From Pisolithus tinctorius (taxonomy: Eukaryota > Basidiomycota > Agaricomycetes > Boletales > Pisolithaceae): 64,000 nt of DNA. The notes under the pieces are model-generated. The model was not told where the DNA came from. It did not search any database and was given only the letters and a program-made list of their open reading frames with translations. The DNA lies in contig JANFAH010000016.1 in the NCBI GenBank assembly GCA_024663395.1, positions 62,001-126,000 of the forward strand, given 5' to 3'. This document shows, piece after piece, positions 1 through 11,209 of the stretch (position 1 is its first letter; the number at the start of each line of letters is the position of its first letter). A program made the translations under genes and the position numbers.

Positions 1-1480
1 GAGGCCGTGAAGCTGAAGCTGGTGGAGGACCTCTTGGACATGCTACTTGTGAGACTCCTTATCTCTGGAGTAGATCAAGATGTCATCTAGGTAGACAACC
101 ACGCAGACATCCAACATATCTGCAAAGATAGTGTTGACAAAGTGCTGGAAAGCAGCTGGGGCATTGGTGAGGCCAAAGGGCATTACCAGCCACTCATAGG
201 ATCCATACCGAGTCCAAAAGGTGGTCTTCCATTCATTGCCCAGGGCAATCCAGACGAGATGGTAAGCATGCTGAAGATCAATCTTAGTATAGATCTTGGC
301 TTGGCTCAGTGAATCTAAGAGGTCAGAGATGAGCAGGAGTGGGTAGCGGTCCTTCTTAGTGATTTTGTTGAGGCTGCAGAAGTCTACACAAAGCCGGAGG
401 GAGCCATCCTTCTTTTTGACAAAAAGGACTGGAGCAGCATAGGGGGAAGAGGTAGGCTGAATGAATCCAGTAGTGAGGTTTTCATCGATGAAAGTCCGGA
501 GAGCTTGCAGCTCAACCAGGGACAGCAAGTAGATGGTGCCGAGGGGCGGGGTTGTTCCTTCTTTGAGCTCTATCTTCAGGTCATACTCCTGGTGAGGTGG
601 GAGTGCTGAGGCCTTGGCCTTGCTGAATACATCAGCAAAGTCATGGTACTCTTCTGGTACATTGGGCAAGGCTGGAGGAGGGGAAGCTGAGGCCAATCAG
701 GCTTGAGCTGAGTCTGAGGAGTGGAGCTGAAGTTGGAATTGGACAGATCCTTCTAGTTTGCAGGCGCACACAAAAGCAGCTGTGTTGATTAGAGAAACAA
801 GAGGGGCCTTCAGGGGGGTGCGAGCCGGGGAGTCGGAAACCGGTACAGATGGTGCAAGGCCAGGTTGGTCACTAGGGCCAGAGTCAGGGAGGCTGGTGGA
901 AACCAGGCTTTCAGGGGGTGTTGATGGGGTTGGCATTCCTTGTGCAGGAGTCCAGAATGTTAGACTGCTCAGTACCCAGTCAATCAACAGATTGTAGCAG
1001 GTGAGCCAGTCATGTCTGAGAACTATCCTACACTCAGAATCCAACGGGGCTAAAAACAGGGTTACTGCTGTGACATTGCCAGATGCGAAGTGGATGTTGA
1101 CATCTACTGCTTGGGTTATAGTAAAGGTGAATGTTCCATCAAAAAGCCGGAGTCAGATTGGGGAGACCGAGTAAGGGGTAAAGGAATGTTGATTAGCAAA
1201 ATGATTATCTATAAAACAGTGAGTGGAACCAGAGTCCACTAAAGTACGAAGCCAAGGTAAATCTGGGTTTTCTAATGTGACATAGGGGGTTAAAGAGTTC
1301 GGACTGGAAAGAGCAGACACATTGAGATGAGCCTCCAAGTTTGCACAACTGGAGTCAACGCAGCTCCCAGATTGTGCAGAGTCCCAGGAGCTGCTACCTA
1401 TTTTTTTGTCTTGGGGGTAGAACCTGAGCCCAAGGCCAGTGCAGCCTCAGTGGTGGCTGCAGCATGAGCCTTGGCCTTTC
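1..1480 (-). pseudogene. pol: pol (protease and RT part) of element 1, interrupted by stops
   Basis: Homologous to codons 1 to about 480 of the open pol of element 3. The aspartic protease motif [12 protein letters not shown] and the RT motifs VMPFGLTN and YLDDILIYS can be read. In-frame stops at 1153-1155, 697-699 and 43-45 correspond to CGA, TGG and CAG codons in element 3. The slippery T7 (A7 on the coding strand) at 1401-1407 and the frameshift hairpin at 1360-1394 are still present at the gag-pol junction. The copy continues beyond the window start. Confidence 0.88.
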
Positions 1481-1546
1481 TGGCTTTCTTGGGGCATTTG
1501 TCAGAAAAGTGACCAGACCCTCCACAGAACATGCAGAGGTTTCCGT

Positions 1547-2773
1547 CTATGCGATGCTTGCATTCCTTGGGGTGAGCTTTCCATCTTTGCCGAGTTTGCT
1601 AGGCTTGTGCTTAGATGAGTTGCTGTTATTGTTATTACCCAGCTTCGATGAAGCTGGCTTGGGGGAAGGTGCGGAGTTGTTATTGTTGCCAGTCTTGGCT
1701 TTCTCCTGACTGGTCTTGGCCTGACTGTTGTTGCTGGAACCTCCAGACTTATTATTGCTGGAGTTGGATGAGCCTTGGTGCTTACTTGCCCTTTGGACTT
1801 CTTCTTTGTGCTCCCAATAGTGCGCATCTATTTCTTGGGCAAGGTGGCGAAGCTTGTGAAGTGTCCAGGGCTTGCCAACCCGACAGACCTCATCCTTGAT
1901 TCGGTCTGGGAGGCCGGAATAGAAATGATGGCACAGCGCACTGTCTCTGTAGCCTTGGACTTGCAAAGCAAGCCAATTAAAGTCAACTACATACTTGTTG
2001 ATGCGCTGGCTATCCTTCATGTGCAAGTGGTCAAGTTGGCTCTCAGCGTCAGCAACCGGGTCATGGGGGCCAAAGGTGGTTTGCAACTCTAGGACAAACT
2101 CCTTCCAGGAGTCCATCCAGAGAGGCCGGTCATTGGGGTTGTCGAGCCCGAGCAAGTCCAGCTCAAACCACTCAAGGGCCATGCCTTTGAGGTAGGACTG
2201 GGCAAAGATGACCTTGGTGTGGTTGGTCCTAAAAGCCCAGGGATGGTCTTGGAAATTGAGCTTGCACTGAATAAAGAAAGCACAGAGCTTCTTGGGATCG
2301 GTGCCATCAAAAGTGTCAGGCTCATGCAGCTTGGTCCTGCTTGAGGATTCAGGACTAGTGTGGGCATTGAGAGCCAACAGTTTGATGGCTGATGCAAGGT
2401 TATCGAAGACTGCAACCGTGGGTTCGGTGTCCAGATCTGGGAAGTCCGGTTTGTCCTCCAGATCATCATCATCCAGATTGTTGTCACTGGGCCCATTGCT
2501 GGGGTCATCATCGCCTGGGTTATTATTGTCATCATCATCTGGCCCTTCATCCCCAGGGTCACCGCCAGGGATGGGGGCAACAGGGCAACGTGGAGTAGGG
2601 GTATTGGATGTGCAGGCTGAGAAGCCCCTGAAAGGGCTGATGGGACCTGGAGAATGCCTAGTGGTGCCCAAGGCAGCTAGTGCTGTCTCATGGCAAGCCC
2701 CACTGGCTGAGGCAGAGTCAGGGTTTGTGGCAGAATGGCCACAGGGAGGTTGGAATCGAGTCTTGGTTGCCAT
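1547..2773 (-). pseudogene. gag: gag of element 1, frameshifted before the zinc knuckle
   Basis: Gag polyprotein of the chromovirus, 408 codons from the conserved [10 protein letters not shown] start. The capsid core shared with the other copies is clear (for example the LEWFELDLLGLD and [15 protein letters not shown] stretches). After the KLTP segment a single-base deletion near 1560, compared with element 3, throws the frame out, so the CCHC knuckle and the normal overlap with pol are lost from this frame. The acidic Pro/Asp/Asn-rich N-terminal third and the Ser/Asn/Lys-rich segment near residue 340 are features of the family. Confidence 0.85.
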
Positions 2774-2811
2774 GGTGTATTAGACCCACACAAGTGGTGA
2801 GTCTGAAATAC

Positions 2812-3338
2812 TGTCAAGTTCACAGATTGTCTGGGTTGAGACTGGACTGGAGACCAAAGCAGGCACGAGTCTGAGGGGTCAGGATCAGGAGGGGAGTTGA
2901 AGACACAGATGGTTGGACTGATTGGACTTAGCAATTGGAGATACAGTGCTATTCCCTTGCGTGGATCTCAGTCTGAGTCCAAGGCTGAAGCAGGGTTATC
3001 AGAGTTAACTTAGTTGATTTCAGACTGAGGGGTACAGGCCAAGTATCTACAAGTTTATATACCAGAAACAACTATAGTATGGAGACCGGTAATGCCGGTC
3101 TCGCTAGGATTGCTAAGGTGATTGGTAAGGCAAGTATTAGTAACGTATGACTAAGGTGATGGAGACCGGGACAGAGTGGACTGGGGACAGGACCAGGCAG
3201 GACTTAACCAGAGTGACAGACACTGCAAAGCAGTGTCTACCGTGCTAGGACATCTGGGGATAGAGGACAGGTGAGGCTGAGTCCAGACTGGATGAGTGTG
3301 AGGCCAAGTCCAGCTGGGGTCAAGACACGACTATGACA
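2812..3338 (-). repeat. 5' LTR of element 1
   Basis: A 527-bp long terminal repeat homologous to the LTRs of elements 2 and 3. On the minus strand it begins TGTCATAG at 3338 and ends TTGACA at 2812, the usual TG...CA termini. It contains a TATA-like stretch (about 3054-3060 on the plus strand) and the conserved motif complementary to the primer site (3017-3026). Confidence 0.93.
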
Positions 3339-4318
3339 CAAAGTCAAGGCCAGGAGACAGGGGCCAAGTCCGGTTGGACTGGAGTTGAGGCTGGAGGTTA
3401 GGGGCTAAGTCCAGAGGACTGGACTTAAGGCTGGTGTGAGTCAAAGTGTGGAATGCTGGTGAAAACCAAACAAATCCAACACAGAAGACAAATAAGAGCA
3501 AGTGGTGGTTTGCCTCCGCGGAACCTGGAGTGCAGAGAAACCTAAATGTGGGGGGGGATTTCAAGTGGAGGTGCTCCTGGCACAAGTCGTCGACGAGTTA
3601 CACAAGAGCAGATGGATGAATGATGACTGGATGGGGAATGCTGAACAGAGTGAAGGTGTTCAGCCGAAAGGACTTCTTGGAGTAATGGACTTCGATAAAA
3701 TGTGCTCCTGGCACAAGTCGTTGACGAGTTATGCAGGAGTGGAGGGATGACTAAGACTGCTGACTAAGAGGAAGCTTCAGATGATGAAGGATGGCAGATA
3801 GACTCTTCCAAATGAGCCTCAACTACCAAGTATACAAATGATGACAGATAGACCCCTTCGTGGAGCCTCAACTGTCAACGACAAGATAGGCACTGAAAAA
3901 CTGACTGACTGCTGGGTGAATGGCTTCTGATTGCTTTTTTTTTAGCTAAGTACATGGGGGTTTATATACTGTGGGGGGGAGCACAGCTTGTGACAAACAA
4001 GGCACAAACACTTGGTAAGTAATGAGTAAGGACTGAGTAATCATGATGAGTAAGTGAGAAATGAAAAGTAAGCAAGCAAAGAGGATTGGTAAGTATTGGC
4101 AATAAACGAGTCAAGGATAGTCAAAATATCACAAAATGAGTCAAATAGAATCAGAAACTGAGTAAGCGCACTGATATCACATTAGGGGGTGGCGATGCAA
4201 GTTAGATCTCGGTGGAGACATCTCTAGATCCAAAGACGGCATGACAGACAGATGGTGTTTCCAGACAGGGAAGTATTAATTCCAGAATTGAAGGGCATGA
4301 GTCAGGTGTCAAAGGGGG
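3339..4318. repeat. Non-coding transposon-derived stretch with degenerate direct repeats
   Basis: No credible gene. A 30-bp unit at 3571-3600 recurs at 3702-3731 with one mismatch, and a second pair beginning agatagac recurs near 3796 and 3847. The first 150 bases are rich in the same gtccag/ggactgg words as the start of the divergent LTR at 5156-6032, so part of this may be debris of that family. A poly-T run and a TATA-like ttatatac lie near 3939-3968. Confidence 0.4.
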
Positions 4319-5076
4319 CTAGGGCATTGGGGGTCTGTGGGGCAATGAGAGCATACGCGATCGCATCTCCCACCCTTCCATCCTCTCAGCAAAGTTAACA
4401 AAAACTTCATGGGCAGGGCTCTGACAGAGGAGGAGGAGAAGGGGGAACGTCTTCTGCTGGATCTTGCAGTAAGAAGGCAAGATGCATGTCATACTCATCA
4501 TGAATGCGATCAGGGAGGCTGGAGGACAGTAGATTATACTGCAGCTGTTGCAATGTGGGAAGAATGATGGACAAGACTGGAATAAAGACAGTGCAGGGAG
4601 CAGGGAGGAACGATCCATATGCTTCATCAACCGGGGAGACTGAAACGACCACATAAGACCTTTCTAACCAAGTGACAGACCTGAGGCGACCAAAGAACGT
4701 CCTTCTGGAAGTCATACTGACAAGGAGAACATGCTGACCAAGCTGCATGGGATGAGATGGGGCTGACAACAATGGGATGAACCAGGGGGCTTCAGGACGG
4801 AAGCTGGTGGGAACACCTGGCAGATATACATAGCCACTGTCTCTGGCAAATGAGACAAGCGAGATGATTGACAAAGAGGTGGCCATGATTGATGGACTTA
4901 GCAAAATGAGCGTCTGATGGATGGAGTGCTGTAGAAACGCGCAGGGTGCGAGGATCCTCTCCAAATTTGGAAGGAAGAATCATGGGGCTGAGCACTTTAA
5001 GTGAGTGTGGGAACAGAGTCGATATCTTTGGAAATGGTGGAGATACGACGAAAACCGGAATGCCATACATGGGCAC
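4319..5076 (-). pseudogene. Broken ORF of unknown function next to a divergent LTR
   Basis: Three overlapping minus-strand reading frames (5076-4792, 4964-4407 and 4654-4319) look like one coding sequence interrupted by small indels. The first starts MPMYGIPVFVVSPPFPK, the middle one contains LERSYVVVSVSPVDEAYG and a run near SLPDRIHDEYDMHLAFL, and the last ends HEVFVNFAERMEGWEMRS. I do not recognise the family. The first ATG is only 80 nt from the edge of the LTR-like repeat at 5156-6032, so it could be the cargo ORF of a non-autonomous LTR element. It could also be a captured host gene fragment. Confidence 0.3.
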
Positions 5077-5155
5077 TAAGAACCTTTAACGTGCACTTAA
5101 CTCGCTTCCTCTTTTCTCTTTAGCACTGATGACTCATTCTTGTGTGAAGGATGAC

Positions 5156-6032
5156 TGTTAACGTCCAACAGTCTTTCTACGCATGAGGCCTTTAGTCTTC
5201 ATCTGCATGCTTGGGCATTGTGCGCAACTTGTCAATGAGTTAGGCAGAGTCAGCTGTAACCATGTCCACAACACCTTTGGTGTGTGACACCAGGAGCATG
5301 GGAATAAGACCGGTAGTGTGGGAAACCATCCAGTCTTGGGGTGTACACAGGGAGGAAGCCAGTCTGGGGTTGGATCTACCTCCCTTGGTCTCAGCTTATG
5401 TGCTGTACCCTTATGCAAGCCAGGGAGAGGTCCAGGACAGGGGCCGGGGATAGCTTAAGGCTCGGCCTTAGCTATAGAGTAGACTCGAGGGGTAGTATGG
5501 AGTTGAGGGTAATACTTAGTTGATATTCTGACTGAGGGTGCTACGAAGTATGTACAGGGGTTAAATACATGAGGCCAGTCTGGAGTAACAAACATGATGC
5601 CAGACTTGTGAATAAGCCATTAGCAAGATGACTAGCAAGAGTGAGGATAGCCACAGTGGCTGTGCTGAGGCTAATAGCTAAAGTCTGGGTGACTGGCATA
5701 CCAGAGTCAGACACAGGTTTTGTAGAGTAAGCAAAAGTCAGACAAAAGGACTAGACTAAATATAGTGCAAACATGGGAAAACAGACTGGAGTTATGTCTG
5801 GGTGACCTGGACATAGACCTGGGAGGACTGGGGTGGAGCAGCACAAGGCTGGGAGGCCGAAATGGACCGGAGACAGGGGTAAAACTCCGGACTCAAGTTA
5901 TTTAGGCCAGAGTTGGGTTATCTAGAGCCAGAGTTGGGTTTTCTAGGCTGGACTAGGACCGGACTTGACCAGAGTTAGGGGCTAGGGGTCTGGACTGGAC
6001 TGGGATTGAGTCCAAGAGTCATGGATATGACA
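5156..6032 (-). repeat. Divergent LTR-like repeat related to the chromovirus LTRs
   Basis: On the minus strand it begins TGTCATATCCATGACTC at 6032, close to the TGTCATAGTCATGCCTC start of the main LTR family. It has a TATA-like box followed by CTCAGTC and ATCAACTAAGTAT at the same relative places as in elements 2 and 3, and can be ended at TTAACA (5156). At about 877 bp it is longer than the 522-528 bp LTRs. No exact target duplication was found (atgac versus atgtg). I infer a related subfamily, as a solo or partial LTR. Confidence 0.5.
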
Positions 6033-6560
6033 ATGTGACAATTACATCATCGATCATGTGATTGCATCATGTGATCTGTTATGTCATGTAATCAAATGTC
6101 ATGTGACTTTCACACTCTGGCTCAACCCTACACTTTTTGTAGTTGACAGTAGCCAAAAATGCACACTACCAAAGTGTAGCATAGCCTACACTATTCAGCA
6201 CTACCAACTACTGCAACTAGCACTAGTAGGTGTTAACACCCCAGCAAGTGATAGTGGAGTGATGTCATCATAATGAAAGTTATAGCTCCTGATTGTGCAA
6301 TCATGATGGTATGCCTATCTTATCAGCAAATGGAAAATTGCATGAGGAAAACCCAAAACATTTATGATCAGCACCATGCCAGGAGACATCAATGGCTGCC
6401 CCAGAGTCCCTAGGCATAGTACTGGAGAAAACACTTTCCATGGCAGCAGCTGGGTATACCCAACCCATTGAGATCTCATAGCTATATAATGTAAACCTGT
6501 AGAAATAAATAGACTTAATGGGTCTCCAAAGGGGATTGGCTGACATGCCTGCAGCCTTCA
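6033..6560. other. No gene; AT-rich spacer with catgtgat words
   Basis: Contains short repeated words around catgtgat/atcatgtgat near 6049-6110. It gives way to the minisatellite. Nothing coding can be supported. Confidence 0.4.
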
Positions 6561-7004
6561 AAGCTATCATGGGACATCCCATTGATCTCCAGGGAGGGGA
6601 GTGGGATGTCCCACAGTAGCCTCTGAAGCTATCATGGGACATCCCATTGATCTCCAGGGAGGGGGGTGGGATGTCCCACAGTAGCCTCTAAAGCTATCAT
6701 GGGACATCCCATCAGCCTTGAGGGAGGGAGGTGGGATGTCCCATGGTAGCCTCTGAAGCTATCATGGGACATCCCAATGACCTCCAGAGAGGGAGATGGG
6801 ATGTCCCACAGTAGTCTCTGAAGCTATCATGGGACATCCCAATGGCCTCCAGAGAGGGAGATGGGATGTCCCACAGTAGTCTCTGAAGCTATCATGGGAC
6901 ATCCCACTGGCCTCCAGAGAGTGGAGTGGAACATCTCACAGTGGCCTCTGAAGCTATCATGGGACATCCCACTGGCCTTCAGAGAGAGGGACTGAGATGC
7001 ATCT
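6561..7004. repeat. Minisatellite, seven 65-bp units each able to form a hairpin
   Basis: The word aagctatcatgggacatccc starts at 6561, 6626, 6691, 6756, 6821, 6886 and 6951, an exact 65-bp spacing, with the last unit partial. Most units contain TGGGACATCCCA followed about 20 bases later by its reverse complement TGGGATGTCCCA, so each can fold into a hairpin with a stem of about 12 bp. The period is not a multiple of three, so it does not encode a repeat protein. Isolated gggacatccc words continue to about 7440. Confidence 0.92.
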
Positions 7005-7684
7005 AGTATGTATGATCTTAGTAAGGAGCACTCTTGCAGTAAAACAGGGAACTTACATAGGCACTCATGGGAGAGGTCTGAATCCATTAACATTCATTAC
7101 AATAATTCAATTCTCACTGCCATAGGCATTGTATGAGTCTGGAAATGACACCACACACAAGCACACTGATTGCCCAGTATTCTTCAAATCTGTGCATAAT
7201 ACATAAGTTGTATTACATGGTTTTGGAATGGCAGTGACTCTCACATATCCCCCTACTTTGACAGGTGTGCTCATCATCCTGGATGATCATGACAGCTATG
7301 TATGTTTTTCTGATCAGAAGTGGCATTTCAATGTGAATATGAACTGCACTTTTGTGAGCTGAGGACCCCTGACACCTAAGGCAGTCATGGGACAGCCCAA
7401 AATATATTACCAAAGGGCTGGGATTATGGGACATCCCAGGTCCTGCAAACTGTAAATAGCCCTGGGACATGGCCAGATGTCCCTGGGATGACCTGGTCTG
7501 AGTGGCTTTTAGCTTGGATGATTTGGAGAAAAACTTCAGCCTAAATGCTCATGAAAATGGGTTACCTAAAGTGGCAACAGCACACAGCCCTTCTAGCCCA
7601 TCAACCAACCTTCCCTTGAACAGATGTTCTGAGATCCAGATCCTGGCCCACACCACGATGGCCACCAACATGATGACCTGGAAC
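7005..7684. other. No recognised gene; left flank of element 2
   Basis: More gggacatccc-type words occur to about 7450. A reading frame from 7502 runs to the edge of element 2 at 7684 and, across the empty site, would stop soon after position 23590. It is too short and unfamiliar to call a gene. Confidence 0.35.
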
Positions 7685-8206
7685 TGTCATAGTCATGCCT
7701 CGACCCCAGCTGGACTCAGCCTCGCACTCACTCAGTCTGGCCTCAGCCTTGCCTGTCCTGTATCTCCAGTTGGTCTAGTGTGGTGGACACTGCTTTGCAG
7801 TGTCTGTCATTCGGTTAAGTCCTGCCCGGTTTTGTCCCCGGTCCACCTGTCCCAGTCTCTGTTACCTTAGTCATACATTAGTAATCCTTGCCTTACCAAT
7901 TGTCTTAGCAATCCTTGCAAGACCAGCATTACCAGTCTCCGTACTATAGCTACTCTAGTATATAAGCTCGTAGATACTTGGCCTGTAGACCTCAGTCTGA
8001 AATCAACTAAGTATACTCTGATAACCCCGTCTCGGCCTCGGACTCGGACTGGGACCCACGCAAGGGAATAGCGCTGTACTCTCAGTTGCTAAGTCCAAAC
8101 AGTCCAATCTTCTGTACTCTTGTCTCCCCTCTTGATCCCGACCCCTCGGCCTCATGCCCGCTTCGGTCTCCAGTCCGGCCTCAACCTGGACATCCCATAC
8201 TTGACA
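7685..8206 (+). repeat. 5' LTR of element 2
   Basis: 522 bp, TGTCATAG...TTGACA. It has a TATATAAG box followed about 35 nt downstream by AGTCTGAAAT, the same arrangement as in element 3. Confidence 0.96.
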
Positions 8207-8244
8207 GTATTTCAGACTCTCCACTTGTGTGGGTCTAATACACC

Positions 8245-9624
8245 ATGGCAACCAAGACTCGATTCCAACCTCCCCATGGCCGCTCTGCCACCAATCCCAA
8301 CTCTGCTTCAGCCAGTGGGGCTCGCTGTGAAACAGCACTAGCTGCTTTGGGCACCACTAGGCGCTCTCCAGGTCCCATCAGTCCTTTCAGGGGCTTCTCA
8401 GCCCACACATCTAACACCCCCACCCCACGTCGTCCCACTGCTCCCATCCCCGAGGGTGACCCCGGCGATGATGGGCCAGGTGACGATGATGACAACAACC
8501 CAGATGATGATGACCCAGGTGATAATGGTCCCGGTGATGATAACCTGGAAGATAATGATCCAGAGGACGAACCGGACTTCCCAGATCCAGACACCGAACC
8601 CATGGTGGTGGTCTTCGATAACCTCACATCGGCCATCAAACTGTTGGCTTGTAATGCTCGCACTAGCCCTGAGTCCTCAAGCAGGACCAAGCTGTGCGAG
8701 CCTGACACTTTCAATGGCACAGATCCCAAGAAGCTCCATGCATTCTTTATCCAGTGCGAGCTCAACTTCCAAGACCAACCCCAGGCTTTCAGGACCAACT
8801 GCACCAAAGTCATCTTCACCCAATCATACCTCAAAGGCATGGCCTTAGAGTGGTTCGAGCCGGACTTGCTCAGGCTCAACAACCCCAATGATCGGCCTCT
8901 CTGGATGGACTCCTGGAGGGAGTTCGTCCTGGAGCTACAAACAACCTTCAGCCCCCACGATCTGGTTGCTGACGCCGAGAGCCAACTCGACCATTTACAT
9001 ATGAAGGAAAGTCAGCGCATTAACAAGTACGTAGTAGACTTTAATCGGCTTGCTTTGCAAGTCCGAGGCTACAGAGATGGTGCGCTGCGCCATCATTTCT
9101 ATTCCGGGCTCCCAGACCGGATTAAGGACAAAGTCTGTCGAGTTGGCAAACCCCAGACACTTCACGAGCTCCACCACCTCGCCCAAGAAATAGATGCATG
9201 CTATTGGGAGCACAAGGAAGAAGTCCAAAGGGCAAATAAGCACCAGGGCTTGTCCAACTCTGGTAACAACAAGTCCGGTGGCTCTGGCAACAATAGTCAG
9301 CCCAAGACTGGCCAAGACAAATCCAAGACCAGCAACAACAACAACTCCAGATCTTCTCCCAAGCCAGCTTCATCGAAGCTGGGCAATAGTAATAACAGCA
9401 ATTCGTCCAAGCCCAAGCCTAGCAAACTCAGCAAAGATGGAAAGCTTACCCCCGAGGAATGCAAGCGTTGCCTAGATGGAAACCTCTGCATGTTCTGCGG
9501 AGGGTCCAGTCATTTCGCTGACAAATGCCCCAAGAAAGCCGGAAAGGCCAAAGCTCGTGCTGTGGCTACCACCGAGGCTGCACCGGCCTCAGGCTCAGGT
9601 ACTACCCCCGAGACAAAAAAATAG
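8245..9624 (+). CDS. gag: Gag polyprotein of element 2, apparently intact
   Basis: 459-codon open frame from the conserved [10 protein letters not shown] start. An acidic Pro/Asp-rich N-terminal region (residues about 60-115) precedes a capsid-like core (about 150-340), a Ser/Asn/Lys-rich linker and a CCHC zinc knuckle C-x2-C-x4-H-x4-C ([14 protein letters not shown], near residue 415). It ends at a TAG directly after seven A residues (9615-9621). That is the predicted -1 frameshift site, with its 11-bp hairpin at 9628-9638/9652-9662. Gag would package the element RNA in virus-like particles. It is striking that this frame has stayed open while pol of the same copy has not. Confidence 0.88.
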   Translation: MATKTRFQPPHGRSATNPNSASASGARCETALAALGTTRRSPGPISPFRGFSAHTSNTPTPRRPTAPIPEGDPGDDGPGDDDDNNPDDDDPGDNGPGDDNLEDNDPEDEPDFPDPDTEPMVVVFDNLTSAIKLLACNARTSPESSSRTKLCEPDTFNGTDPKKLHAFFIQCELNFQDQPQAFRTNCTKVIFTQSYLKGMALEWFEPDLLRLNNPNDRPLWMDSWREFVLELQTTFSPHDLVADAESQLDHLHMKESQRINKYVVDFNRLALQVRGYRDGALRHHFYSGLPDRIKDKVCRVGKPQTLHELHHLAQEIDACYWEHKEEVQRANKHQGLSNSGNNKSGGSGNNSQPKTGQDKSKTSNNNNSRSSPKPASSKLGNSNNSNSSKPKPSKLSKDGKLTPEECKRCLDGNLCMFCGGSSHFADKCPKKAGKAKARAVATTEAAPASGSGTTPETKK

Positions 9625-10679
9625 GTAGCAGCTCCCAGGACTCCGCACAATCTGGGAGCTGCATTGACTCTGGTTGTGCAAACTTGGACGCTCGTCTCAA
9701 CACGTCCGCTCTTTCCAGTCCGAATTCTTTAACCCCCTATGTCACATTAGAAAACCCAGATTTACCTTGGCTTCGTACTTTAGTGGACTCTGGTTCCACT
9801 CACTGTTTTATAGATAATCACTTTGCTAATCAACAATCTTTTACCCTGTACTCGGTCTCCCCAATCCGACTCCAGCTCTTCGATGGAACATCCACCTTCA
9901 CTATAACCCAAGCAGTAGATGTCAACATCCACTTTGTGTCCGGCGATGTCACACCAGTAACCCTGTTTTTAGCCCCGTTGGATTCTGAGTGTAAGATAGT
10001 TCTTGGACATGACTGGCTCACCCGCTACAATCTGTTGATTGATTGGGTATTGGGCAGTCTAACATTCCGGACTCCTGCACAAGGAATGCCAACCCCGTCG
10101 ACACCCCCTGTAAGCCCAGTCTCCACCGGCCTTCCTGACTCCGGTCCTAGTGACCAACCCGGCTTCGCACCATCTGTACTGGTCTCCAACTCTCTGGCTC
10201 GCACCCCTCTGAAGGCCCCTCTTGTTTCCCTAATCAATGCAGCCACTTTTGTGCGCGCCTGCAAACTAGAAGGGTCCGTCCAGTTCCAACTTCAGCTCTG
10301 TCCCTCGGACTCAGCTCAAGCCCAATCGGCCTTGGCTTCCCCTCCTCTGGCCTTACCCAATGTACTGGAAGAGTACCACAACTTCGCTGATGTATTCAGC
10401 AAGGCCAAGGCCTTGGCACTCCCACCACACCAGGAGTATGATCTGAAGATAGAGCTCGAAGAAGGAACAACCCCACCCCTTGGCACCATCTACTCACTGT
10501 CCCTGGTTGAGCTCCAAGCTCTCTGGACTTTCATCGATGAAAACCTTACTACTGGATTCATTTGGCCTATGTCCTCCCCTTATGCTGCACTGGTCCTCTT
10601 TGTCAAAAAGAAGGATGGCTCCCTCCGGCTTTGTGTAGACTTCTGCAGCCTCAACAAGATCACTAAGAAAGACCGATAC
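9525..10679 (+). pseudogene. pol: pol of element 2, 5' part, cut by element 3
   Basis: Protease ([12 protein letters not shown]) and the beginning of reverse transcriptase (up to the KKDRY motif before the active site), in the -1 frame relative to gag. The frame is interrupted at 10679/10680 by the 5' LTR of element 3. The host sequence resumes at 18228 with the duplicated GATAC and continues PLPLISNLLDSPS-like coding for about 40 bp before the second interruption. Confidence 0.92.
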
Positions 10680-11207
10680 TGTCATAGTCATGCCTCGACC
10701 CTGGCCGGACTCGGCCTCGCACTCACTCAGTCCGGCCTCGGTCTCGCCTGTCCCGCATCTCCAGTTGGTCTAGCGCGGTAGACACTGCTTTGCAGTGTCT
10801 GTCATTTCGGTTAAGTCCTGTCCCCGGTCCTGTCCCCGGTCTGCCTGTCCCGGTCTCCGTTACCTTAGTCATACGTTACTAATATCTGCCTTACCAATCC
10901 TCTTAGCAATCCTTGCGAGACCGGCATTACCGGTCTCTGTACTATAGTTACTTCTAGTATATAAACTCGTAGATACTCGGCCTGTAGACCTCAGTCTGAA
11001 ATCAACTAAGTATCTCCTGATAACCCCGCCTCGGCCTCGGACTCGGACTGAGACCCACGCAAGGGAATAGCGCTGTATCCTCAGTCGCTAAGTCCAAACA
11101 GTCCAAACATCTGCATCCTCGACTTCACCCCTGACCCCGACCCCTCGGCCTCGCGCCCGCTTCGGTCTCCGGTCCGGTCTCAACCCGGACAATCCTCGTA
11201 CTTAACA
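10680..11207 (+). repeat. 5' LTR of element 3
   Basis: 528 bp from TGTCATAG to CTTAACA. Near-identical to the 3' LTR at 17700-18227. It contains a TATA box at 10958-10965 and the predicted transcript start motif at 10993. Confidence 0.97.
10958..10965 (+). promoter_or_regulatory. LTR TATA box
   Basis: TATATAAA in U3 of the 5' LTR, 35 nt upstream of AGTCTGAAAT (10993-11002). The same spacing is kept in element 2. I infer that R begins at or next to 10993. Confidence 0.7.
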
Positions 11208-11209
11208 GT

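Larger units (their letters stand above)
1..3338 (-). mobile_element. Element 1: truncated Ty3/gypsy chromovirus, minus strand
   Basis: Left-truncated copy of the same LTR retrotransposon family as elements 2 and 3. Reading on the minus strand from its 5' LTR (2812-3338) it has the putative primer site, gag and the start of pol, and it runs off the window inside the reverse transcriptase. It is degenerate. Gag carries a one-base deletion near 1560 relative to element 3. The pol frame is stopped at 1153-1155 (CGA to TGA), 697-699 (TGG to TGA) and 43-45 (CAG to TAG), all C-to-T or G-to-A changes relative to element 3. The base beyond the LTR (3339 onward, caaag) would be one target duplication; its partner lies outside the window. 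Confidence 0.93.

Noticed and set aside
6301..7093. Minus-strand ORFs with repeated SHDSFRG and GCPMIA words as a repeat protein
   Set aside because: They come from the 65-bp minisatellite, whose period is not a multiple of three, so the frame cannot repeat.
8003..8888. Minus-strand ORFs overlapping the 5' LTR and gag of element 2
   Set aside because: Low-complexity Ser/Gly/Leu shadows of the Asp/Pro-rich gag N-terminus.
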